From Muricea muricata (Eukaryota; Cnidaria; Anthozoa; Malacalcyonacea; Plexauridae): a DNA stretch of 64,000 nucleotides. Within the stretch, counting starts at the first letter, position 1. Each line of letters starts with the position of its first letter. The stretch is from the NCBI GenBank assembly GCA_963855995.1, contig OY979717.1, forward strand, positions 66,039,855-66,103,854, given 5' to 3'. The translations under genes and the position numbers were made by a program. Below, piece by piece: positions 42,101 through 54,100 of the stretch. The notes beneath the pieces were generated by a model. It was not told where the DNA came from, searched no databases, and saw only the letters and a list, made by a program, of their open reading frames with translations.

Positions 42101-45100
42101 TTGAGTTATCGATTGAGGCCTTTTTACGGCTCGGAAAACTTCCTGAAAAAACCCCTGAAGTATCTCTTAATTGTCGTATTATTGCTTACTCTTCTCGCAC
42201 AAATAAAATTTTGTTATAAAAAAGGGGAAAAAGCTTTAAAACAAGGACCAGTACTACCGAATTTACTACTGTTTTCTTATACACCCTAATTCTAGCAGCA
42301 AATGTGCTTTGAAAAATCAGTTTGGTTTAATTGATATTAATATGCATCCATATTCCAGATATCTTTGGCTTATTCCTATTCCTTGGTGTCGAACCGTACT
42401 ACAGAAAAACATGGTGGAAAAAGTTGCTTTACGAACCATTTTTACGGGGAGATCCCAAACCTCTAACTGATGTTCTTTATAACGTCATGTGGAGGACAGC
42501 TAAAAAAGATGTCATTGATGAGGTACTGTAGATGGGAAAAAATTATGCTCAACTACTGTCTTATTAAACGATTATCAAGATTGTTAACGACACAATTTAT
42601 AGAATTGCACAAAGGATATACCTACACTTTCAGAACTAAATTAGGTCAACACTAAAATTAGGGTGTACCGTAGGTGGGTGTAGTGTTGTGGTGTGTTAAT
42701 GTGATGAAAAATGGGTAAATTTCTTGAAAATTGTCAGTAGTTTTATCATTAGAATTGACAAGGTAAATAAGGTTGGTAAATCGAAATTTCTATAGAGGAT
42801 ATCTCATCAAAATTTCAACCCATAAAGGGCAAGTCAGTGCATGTCGACAGTGACGTCTTTTGATCATTTATGTTTTCCTTCAGATTAATCTTCCTGAACA
42901 GAAAGAACTAATGAACTGGTTAAACTTCTCTCCAGTCGAGCATCACTTCTACTGTCGACAATATGAAGAATGCTCAACATCTGCACTCAAGGTAAAGCGT
43001 ACTGTTTATTTAGAGCAAGCGTGAAAAAGCCCGCAGTCCAGTCAACAATGGAGTTGATCTCCCGTACTTTGTGGGGTTTTCTCCTGGTACTCAACATACT
43101 TATGTACATTGTACTTTAAAAAATGTATGATATGTTGTTAAAACACATAAATTTCCTATTCACAGAAGTGTGCATGTCATGAATATGATGTGCTGTCCGC
43201 TTTGTATTACGTAAATTAACGTAATATGTTTCCACAGGAGTTGAATAAATTTCAAGAAGCGGAGACCCAGTTGAATAGCCTGGGCAGTTACAGCGCGCAC
43301 AAGGTTGGTTTCAGTCGTGATTTTCTTGCTGGAAATAAGATTTTTATTTCCACTGAAAGTCGTGGGTTTTCTTCGGGTCACTTATTGGCGCTGTTGAGAG
43401 ATTGGTATAAAACTAATCACCCTGCCAACATGAGCCACGCAGTAGACAGAGCTGTTTTATGACTCTCAGCTAGGACGTTCGTGATAACCCAGCTCAGTTT
43501 GAGTTGTATCCTTGTGCAGATGTTACGTATACACCTCGTGGAGTTTTTTATGAAGTATACAGGAGGTGTAGTCGAACAACTTTTTAATCAAGAGGGTAAC
43601 GACATACTCAGCCAAGTTATTTTCACTTTGTAATTTTTTAATTTCTGTATTCAGGTACTGTGGCCCCTGTTAAGGCTGCGTCAGGCATGTTGTCATCCTC
43701 GGGCTGTCCACGGTGGTTACCTTACCATGCAGAAAAGGTAAGACAGTGTTTGAGCTTACCTTGGTACTCAGATACACGATATGTATAGTACATATCCAGT
43801 ACCTCTGCCACAACGACAAGAAGACTTGATTGTTACTCCATAGACTTTTTAACAGTTATTCTACGAACTCAAGTCATATATGAGCTGTTAGTATAAATTT
43901 CCAGGTGACTATTGATTTTGCTGCATTCTGATTGGTCAAGATTCGCTGTCTCTGAAGTGATAGTCACTGACCAGTGACTATAGCTTTTTGATTTTTGCTT
44001 TTCTATACAGTAATAAATTTGAAGTCAATTTTTGTAAAGTTTAGTTGATTATTTTTGTAAACACCTGGAAATTTATACTAAAACAATTAGTCGCCTCAGG
44101 CTCGGTGATTACAAGCCTGTATTCACTTCGCCTTCGGCTCAGTGAATATAGACTTGTAATCACCTCGCCTTCGGCGACTAATTGTTAAATAGCCTAAGAG
44201 GTGCGTAACTGTTTTATTATATAGACAGCAACTGCTACCAAAAAAACTTCCCAGTGCAGTTATATTTTAATAAGATATACTTATTAGTCAGTTTAGCAAT
44301 GTAAACAACTTCAGCTAATACCGCATAAAACACTACTTATGTTTCTAACAAATTTTTTCAAAAGTTTCAAATTCTTAAAAATTATAAATGTTTTTGGGCG
44401 AAACAAACCCTTGTTGACCTCAAAATTGTGCACAGTTTTTGTTATTATAGCAATTCAAAACAATTATAATCTTTTCCAGCTTTAGGGACACTTATTCAGT
44501 ATTAATTCGTAAAAAGCTGTATTTTACACTTGTTTAGGTAACATTTAAATCAAGTACTAACCTTCAAAAACTTTATCTAAGTTTATGTGTTGTATGTATG
44601 GCCAAGAAAGACTGGCAAAATGCCCAAAACAAGATTTTTTTGCGATAGAAAAACTTTCGGCCGCCATCTTGTTTTCTCTACTAGTGGGATATGAGCTAAT
44701 ATCCTACTTGTAGCAAGCCAATCAGATTGCAGAATACCTAATATTCGATGGCAGTCTATATAATAATACTGGTTGTTGCTCGTGTACCTTAATGGCCTTT
44801 TTTCAAGTGATTGTTAACGTCTTCATTGAGTTAGGTAAACCCGCACGTGCTAGATTAGAGAGGTTCAGATTTGACTTCCACTACCGCTACCTTAATCAAT
44901 CTTTCAGCCAATCAGATGAGCTTGGTCTACCCAACTGACCAATCAGATTGCTTAAAAATCGGGATAAGGTAGCAGTAGTGGTAGTGGAAGTCAAATCTGA
45001 ACCTCTTTATTATCTCGATGAAGTTGCACTTCTTCATAAAGGAAACAGAAAACAAATTACTTGTTGATACAATGCCTGATCACAATCACACACCGTTGGG

Positions 45101-48100
45101 GGTAAGCATAAAAATAATTGGTCATGGGAAGTATGACGTTACTTGAAGATCAAAAGAGAAAAATGACCATTCATTTTGCGCATTAGCTATCAGAATGCCT
45201 TCAGGGTTTTAGCTTTTGAAAGACATCTTGTTCGTAACATTCCAAAACGAAATGGCCAACTAATGAGCCAACTAAAAATTACCGAAATCGCATTTCCCTA
45301 CAGTATCAAAGAGCACCATGTAGTGTTTTAAATCATAATTTTAATTATATATGAGAGATCACTAATGTAGGCTGAATACTTTCTGCAGTATGGTGACGAT
45401 GGACCAACTTCTCGAGAGCCTGATTAACAAAGCTAAAATTGAAAGTCAAGACGCCCATCGGCTGTTATTGTGTGCGTTAAATGGTATGACAAATGTTTAC
45501 TGTTACTGGGAGACAACTTTGAAAAGTATCTTATAAGTGTTATTTGTAAGGATATAAAGAGGGATCATTGAAAACAAGAATGATCACACACGTAGATTGG
45601 CCATACTGGGCATGCGCTACACCATAGCCAGTACCGTACCGTAAAAATTTTTATTTTATTTTTTTTATATCCTTAATCTGAATATTCATTTAGGTCTTGC
45701 TGGTACATACATCATACGAGAGAGCGTAAGTTTTTAATTTTTTCAAAGATGTAGATGTGCGCAATGCTGAACAAAAAGTTTTTGTCTACACTGTGATACC
45801 TTAATTGCTTTGAAAATGTTTCAAGTATAGCAAAGAAACGTATACGTCAGCTTCATTGTATACTTTTTTTTTTATAAACATATTTATTGAATACGGCATT
45901 TGCCCCAAAAGCACAAAAGTGTCTTATCGTGGGGGCTCATGCCAAAAAATACACGATTAAAAAACACACATAAATTAAAGAACACACCATAACAAAGAAC
46001 ATACTTTGTTTTGTTTGGTTATGTTGTGTCTCTATTTAAAGCTTTTGTCTGAGCTTTAATATTTTTAACTTCTAAGACTTCCACCATAGGCGGCCCAATT
46101 CAGTGTGTAGTTTCATATAGAGATCAGTGCGCACATGTGCGCACTGATCTCTATATGAAACTACACACTGAATTTGGCCGCCTATGCTTTCACCCGAGTA
46201 TCTATTGCCATTATTTTGAAAGATTATGAGTGCAATGGTTACTCTGAAAAGAAACGTGTCTTCACAATTTATAAGAGTTTTTATCTACATGTACGTCAAG
46301 TATTTCGATTTTCGTCTAGTGGCAACATGCAGTTGACGTTTATAGAGAGGCGATCGCATCTTGGAAAGAGCATGAAGAACTTTTCAAAACAGATTCACTT
46401 CAGGTTTGCCCGGCTTCCTCCGACCTGTCCTATTTTCATTTTTTGTGTTTCTGCTATTAAACTGTGTATTATTTATGTTATTGAATTTTATGTTTCTTAG
46501 AAACTTCATACTTTGCACAACCTCAACGAGTTGTTACAAAAGTTCAAAAGTAATACCAGAACACTTCGAGACGATTTCCTGCAGGAAGAGGTGAATACGT
46601 TAAGTGTTTCGATCTTTGGCGCTAAACCATCAGATTTCGTAGAAAATACACAGTACAAATGTTAAATTCGAAGAACGTGCATGTATTGTTTTATGTGGCT
46701 CCCTATGCAGCTTCCACTTTAATGTTGATGATTTCTTGTTAGTGATACGTGTAAAGATGAAACTTGGCCCTATGTTTCAACTAATAAATATCACAAATTT
46801 TGGCCATTCGCACACCAACATGGCAATTTTAAAATGGTCGTATTTTGACTGTCGTTGTTAAATATTATTGTTAGATATAATACGGGCCCACAGTAATATA
46901 GCCTCACGATGTTGCGGTGATCTCGCCCTTGTGGCGAAGCTAAATAAAAAATGAGAAAGAATAACACCATGTGCAAGGTGAAAATAAGGGCCTGCGCGTT
47001 CTAATGTTTTTCTATGTTTTATTTTCATGTCAGGCGTTTGAAATACGAGATAAATATTTACAAAAATGGAGAGACCAGGTAAAAACCGCCGAAAACGAAG
47101 CGAATGATGCATTACAGGCTCATGAGGAAGCGAAAAAAAAGGTTTGTGGGGAAAAGTCTCTAGTGACGTTTACTTGTGTTTTCATAATATTTTTATATTG
47201 TATGACTGCTATGCAACATGAATTTTCTTATCGACGTTGTGAATTTCCGGTCAGGTTGACCTCAAATGCCCGTGGTGGATGGCTTACTTAGAAAATATCA
47301 TAGATAGCGAGAAGAATCAAGGTGACAAGAATACATCGGAGCGTCTTGTAGATAAAGTAAAGTCTGATTTAACAGCTGGTAGAAACGTGCAAGAATACGA
47401 TTCATTAAGCATCGCGGATAGGTACGGATTTTTATATTGTACATTACATTTTCTCAAACTCATCTCAGAGCGGAGAGTTGCTAATTCTGCGCAGCTATTT
47501 AAACCCGTGATAAGGGGAGCTAGCGTAGTGCAAACTGTGCCAACAAGTATCATAGACGCGTGGGTGAGCAGGGGCGGAAAAAATAGTAAAGTTTTCACCT
47601 GTCGCAGGAAATTTTATCACTGGCTACGTACTTGAAGATTTGCAATGTTAAATTTTGAAGAATGGCACTGCAGGTCGGCAGGAAATATATGATCTTTATA
47701 CTGCGCTTCCACTCCTGCGCGTCACTATGACACTCGGAGTAAATGGTTCATTCCACGCAAAAAAAATCACCAGCATCTTGTTGTCTTGATACCACGGTAA
47801 TGAACATCCATAATCCACGTTTTGTGACGAATTTCTCTCAATTCAAGTTCGTTTGCGAAGCAATATAGTAAGCTCGAAATTGTTTGTTACTGGCTTACAA
47901 AACACTTCAAAGTTTCTTTTAAAAACTTGATCAAGGTCACGCATCCCAGTCTTGTTTGTTCCCGCCTACACTGTCGGCTGATGAGACGGAATTTTGTATG
48001 AGGGAATTCTTTCATAGTTTTAATGTAGAATTGTAATGAAGATAAATGTAATGTGATACCGGATAACTTTCATCACAACTAGCAATGTAAATGAAGTGCA

Positions 48101-51100
48101 AATCAATCCAAATTTTAAGAACGTTTATTTACGTTGCAAGTTGTCCCATGTAACACAGGGATTAAGTAATAGCACGAGGATTTTTTTAAAAACTGATTTA
48201 GAATGCTAAATTTTTCATGGGAATGTTGAGTATTTCAGATGGCTTTACACCGGCTGCGACGGCTTGACACGGTAACTGTTGTATTTGTCTTTTGCTTACA
48301 GTTTCTCTGATCTACGTGGCTTACAGTTACTTCTTTTCCAAAAATTTGAAAGGATAGAGGTATTGAAAAATGTTTCTATGGCCATTATTATATATTTTGT
48401 AATGGTGATTGATTTCTTTGTTATATATAAGGATTGCCAGAATAATTTATTCAAAGAGTTAAAGAATTTGATGGTAGAGCCAACTGAAGAGATGGTCGTC
48501 TCTACTGCTGAATGCTGTCTACGTCCAGCAGTTGACAGCACTGCAGAAAGGTATTATCAATATTGCAAGCATTTCTTGTTGGGAAGTATGCAATGCAGTC
48601 GGAAAAAAAAATATTTGAACGAATGTGATTACTGACGTAATTTGTACTGTACGATGTTAATCGACAGTACCTAATATGTAAGGTAAAGTTGTCAAAATCG
48701 TTGCCCAGACTTGTCCCAAACCAGTACTAATGACCCGATTGCAACATTGATTTCGTGTTGACTATCAAAAAAAAATATGCAACGGAAATTCTGGAAATAT
48801 GCAATGGAGTCAGTTGAATATAGTTTTGAATTATAGGATAATATAGATTTCTTCATATTGCAGTTGCTGTTTTTGCAAAATGAATGATACACTGTCAGTT
48901 TATGAATCTTTAATATTTGGCCATCAAGGCATCAAAAATAATGAAACAGAAAGGTATGGTCAAAGGTTGTGTATTTTAATGATAAAAGACGGTTTGTTCA
49001 AAAGCGGTTGGTTAATGAAACCCTTTTTAACTCTTATTCAATGAGTTACGACCTGCCTTTTTACTCGATGTGATTTTTTCCTGTGCAGTTAAATCTCAAC
49101 CCATGATATTCATTAATTCTTTAATTTACCTTTGAATAACTGGCCCTTGAAATTTGTTCTATGACTGCAACAACTTTGCATGGGTAAGTATTGTGAATTT
49201 GAAGAATTTGTAATAATTGCTAAATATTTTATTTAAGACAAAACAGCATATGACCAAACTGACCCAACAAATTTCGGCAGAGCGTAGATGGTGTCGAAAG
49301 AGTGGTGGCTTTACTAGATCTATCAATCTACTGCCTATCTCACGCACGTAAGATCTCGCCATTGGCTCTTGAGCATTTTAAAGGTTAATCGCCCATTTAG
49401 TTTCTGGAAGATTTATTGCAAGTTCTTCAAATCTCCATGCAGCATTCTTTTCACCGAAACTTTGATACTTGGCTTTTACCAAATAGAACTGGCAATACTT
49501 CCGGGCAAATAATGTCTGGTTACTGTCGTGAACATATATCAGGGTGACATATGTTATCGGACGTTGACACAGATCTATAGATCTATATAGTCCATGATCA
49601 CTGATTTGTACACAACGTACCAAACAAAAGATAGATCTAGATTATTAGATCGTCGAAGTTGATGTAATTGACAGAGAATGTGCATTTTACATATACCTCT
49701 ACACATAAAATATTTCACAGTGGCGCGGAGATATGGACTACAACGGAAAAAATACAAACCTTGATCTAAAAGGCATTTGTAAAACATTGAAGAAGGCAGA
49801 AATTGTTATTTCCCTCCTAAGTGTGAGATACAGAAAATACCCCACTCAAGTCCCGGATGTAGTGGCGTACGAGTGCTATGAGTGTTTTAGTTTCCAATTA
49901 AATACCCCTATATATCCATGTAATAAATACTGTTATTTACTGTACCTTTAGATATAAAATTATTTAACTTTGAGATGTTTGAATTAATGTTTGTTAATTA
50001 GCATCGGCGGTTTACGGGCGGAGACAGAGGTGGTTCGAGCGTTGAAATCAATCAATGCTTATTTAAAAAGTGAAATTAAACGTCACTGCAAGTACCATGT
50101 TGGTAAGTTTTATTTTATTTCAAGTATTCTCCATGCACCTGGTTGTACACTGTATATACAGTACAATAATGATTCAAGACATTGTTCATTGACTCTGTGA
50201 TGAGGCCTGGCTTTGTCTTGTATGCAAGCATACTATGCGTATGGTATAACATTCTGTTTAGAACTACAACAGCAAGCTCAATGTCATCTTGAGTACCTGG
50301 ACTTGATTAAAAAGAACTTTAAAGTAAGCACACTGTAATTCAATCTACATAGCAAAGTTTTGTAACATTTAGTTCACCGCGTGACTTGTGTCTTTGTAGG
50401 TTTATCGTCAACTCTGGCATGCATTACGCGGACGTGTTACTGCTTTGGATGAACTTGCAATGTGTACAATGAGGTTACGTCTACGATATCCTGGGGAAAT
50501 CGTTGCAGAAAATCAGACTCATGTTATTGACCCAACACAGGTTGGTAATCCAGACAATCCGCATCAAACGAAGTTCCTTCGTGTTTGCTCACTGGTGTCA
50601 ATTCTCGGGTGGTTTCATTAGCGTCGATGCATGATTTAAATAACATAATAATGAGTTGTCACTCTATGCCTGTAGAGAGCATCATTCTCGTCTTGGCAAA
50701 TCCGTCGTCCAAACTGTAGCTGGAAAACTACAGTCTATACATTTATTCCATGCAAGATGAATTTCAGTTTGCTCATGAAGAATTGCAAAGCACACCTAGG
50801 ATGCTTTTCTCCAGGCACTCGTAATTATTCTCACTCTAGTGACGATGATTTTTTAAGACATTTTGTTGCATTTCGTGCACTTAAGTTGTAGAATAACAGA
50901 ATAAGTAATAAACAGAAAAGTCACTTGAGTCAGAACCTTTGAAATCCTCGCGCTTTTCGTACTACGCTCAGTTTCCGTTTGGTCGTAACTGTCGTAGAAA
51001 AGTCATTCTCGACGATGTGATTTAGTGTAGATCTATCTTACCTTTTTGTGAGTTGTATTCAAATTTGTTTCCATTATGAGCGTATCCGTGTTGATACACC

Positions 51101-54100
51101 CCATCACATCGGCCACCGCTGCACATTGTGCACTGGCATGTGGACGTTTTGTTTATTTACTATTTTGTAGCCTTATGTTACATAAATATTGCAGCTCATC
51201 CTCCTTTTGCTTGTAGCTTAATGTGTGGTACTCTAGGATCAGTTCTATAGCATCACATGATCTAAAATAAGTCCTTGCAGGAATGTATTGATATTAATGC
51301 CTTGAATACGCCAAAACACAAGTTCCTAAAATGCCTAAGTGTTGAAGACCTAGTGTTTTGTTGTTTTGATTACGGCTAATTTTTGTTTCTTTAATTTTTG
51401 CACACTGTAACATCAAATCTGTTCTTCTCTTTTCTCAGGTTGAAATGACCCAAATGGGATTTTGTTCTGACAAAACAATTGCTAATTCGCGTTTAAGGAA
51501 GTCGTTGGGACACTTGTTGTACTTGAAAAACCTTGCCAAGGTTTGTTTAACTGTATACCATAGGTTTATTAGTTTATATGCAAAATTTTGAATGCGCAAG
51601 TAGAGAAATCTCAATTATTATACGAGGTTGAGCAACATAGCTATCGTGATTTGTCGCTGGCGAGCTTATAAATTATTTTCCGATGCCAATGGCGGAGGAC
51701 ATTAATTGACCCTCTTGCCTAAAACAAAAGTATACAAAATTCGCAAACTTTACAGGACTATATTTTCGACATTTTACAATATTTTACAACCAAACTTTAC
51801 AATATCGCAAAATTTAGGAAGCTCTTTCCAGCTGTGCTAAAATTGTTTTCGAATTTAAAAGTTTATCTAATTGGGGAATGGTCCAGTACAAACGCGGTCA
51901 AACGGACACATCACCTGTCCGGATCACCCGTGAACTACGCGGATAGTTCGTCTTCGCGGATGATCCGTCTGCTTGCCCGCGTTTCTACACAGACGAATTA
52001 CCAGACCAACTATCTTTTCTTTGCCCAAGTTAGTCCAGACGGATTATCCGTATCCAGTATAAATCAAGCCATTGCCAACCGTAGCAGATATAAACCATTT
52101 ATATTAGCTACAAATTAAATCTAGATGTATTTCAGCCAGTTGGGATTGTACTCGCAGAGCTTTATACTTTTATCAACATATCTCAAGCTACTGTCGTTTT
52201 AAATACTTCATAGACGAAGAGCACAGATAGCGGCGAGAACTCTGAACTTTGTCCTATTTGTACAAAAATACTCGGTTATCAGGTATGCGTTTCATTGTAT
52301 GAACATTAAAGCTTAGGAGTTTCATCTACATACAACCGCAATAACATACAGCACCATACCATACTGTAGAGTACCATACCATACCATACCATACCATACC
52401 ATACCATACCATACCATACCATACCATACCATACCATACCATACCATACCATACCATACCATACGATACCATACCATACCATACCATACCATACCATACC
52501 ATACCATACCATACCATACCATACCATACCATACCATACCATACCATACCATGCCATGCTTTATCATACTATGCCATATAATGCCATACAATACCATGCC
52601 ATGCCATGCCATGCCATGCCATGCCATGCCATGTCATGTCATGTCATGCCATGCCATGCCATGCCATGCCATGCCATGCCATGCCATGCCATGCCATGCC
52701 ATGCCATGCCATGCCATGCCATACCATACCATACCATACCATACCATACCATACCATACCATACCGTACCATACCGTACGTACCATACACTACCATACCT
52801 ATGCTATATATACATGTACCACACCATACAATGCGATAGTATGCCATCTATGCTTGGCATACTATACAACACAATGATATGCAATTTGTTACTTCGCTAT
52901 ATTTTACTACCACGTCTGCTCCTCTCCTGATTTCCATAGTGGAGTGTATTTTCGTGTGGCCATTGTCTATGCTGTGAATGTATATGGGTGCTACTTGAGC
53001 GACCAGATTTTCCAGGCAGAGCTAGCTCATATGTCAGATGTCCTATGTGTCGAGAAAACACTATGGTGCAAGATATCTCCTATGTTAGCACGATCAGACA
53101 ACTAACTGAAGAAGATAAAGATCTGGTTGTTAAGGTAAGGAATATTTGGTCCTGTTCGACCGTGTTTGTTTCACGTTCTCGTTGATGTCGTGTGTAAATT
53201 ATTTTGAGACCTAATCCAAAACAGTTTCAAAAGACGATCACCCATCCCTCTGGTAGGACTCAAACCTGTGATTCTAGTGGCCAACAAATCGGAGACTTTG
53301 AAATTGTGACGGAAACGGGAAAATATATTCCCAGAAAATTGTCATTGTCATTTCCAAAGCATCCCAAATGCACTTTTCAGAAATCCCCAGTTGGAAATAT
53401 TTTATTCTTTCCTGGAACCTACTAAGAAGTGGGTAAAAGTTTCTGCGAGTTTTTAGTCATTAATCTACATAATTAGATTTAAAGAATGTGGCCATTTCTA
53501 GTATATGTCTTGTGGTGGCAAGCAATGCTTTACACTGAAACGTACGGCCGCTTAATTTTTAGAATTTCCTGTGAAGTAACGTTTTTGACATGTTTTGTTT
53601 ATAAACCCTCGGGGTGTTTTGCCCAACCTTTTACTGACCCAAATATTTATAATAGAATATTTATGATATTTTAGGGAAGTCATTCTACCAAGATTGAAGC
53701 AGCTGTACGAACGCTGATGAGGATCCAGAAAACAGATCCGCAAGCTAAAACTCTTGTCTTTTCTACAGTGAGTAAAAATGATCTTCTGCTACCTGTTCAT
53801 ATAGTAGCTTTGTTCATTGTTTATATAATACATGTTTTTTTAGAATTATTCCATAGTGTAAGTAATATAATTGATATTTGTTTAGTGGCAAGATGTTCTT
53901 GATGTTATTTCGCGCGCTCTTGCGGAGAATAACTTGAAGTTCAGAAGCATAAAGAAAAGCAAGGATTTTGAGGTACAGACAATAGCTAACAGAATCAAAT
54001 GATTTTATATACGACTGTATAAAAATAAGATTCAGAGTAAAAACTTGCCCGTCTGTGTACGGTTAACAACGAAAACGTTTCAAAGGAAATTGAACCCTAC

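Noticed and set aside
49730-49800. Possible SHPRH exon reading IWTTTEKIQTLI
   Set aside because: It hits stops at once in the required frame. The genuine exon, with GGLRAETEVVRALKS in correct phase, is at 50002-50102.
51834-52118. 94-codon open frame in SHPRH intron 26
   Set aside because: Starts inside the dispersed 165-bp repeat and shows no protein family features.
52363-52795. CRISPR-like array
   Set aside because: Simple 5-bp satellite without spacers, in an animal intron.
52306-52930. Long open frames such as MVWYGMVWYG and MPCHAMPCHA
   Set aside because: Translations of the pentanucleotide satellite inside an SHPRH intron.
53240-53300. tRNA-like sequence on the minus strand (GGTTTGAGTCCTACC)
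   Set aside because: Only a T-arm/B-box-like piece. I could not fold acceptor, D and anticodon arms, so at most a tRNA-derived SINE trace.
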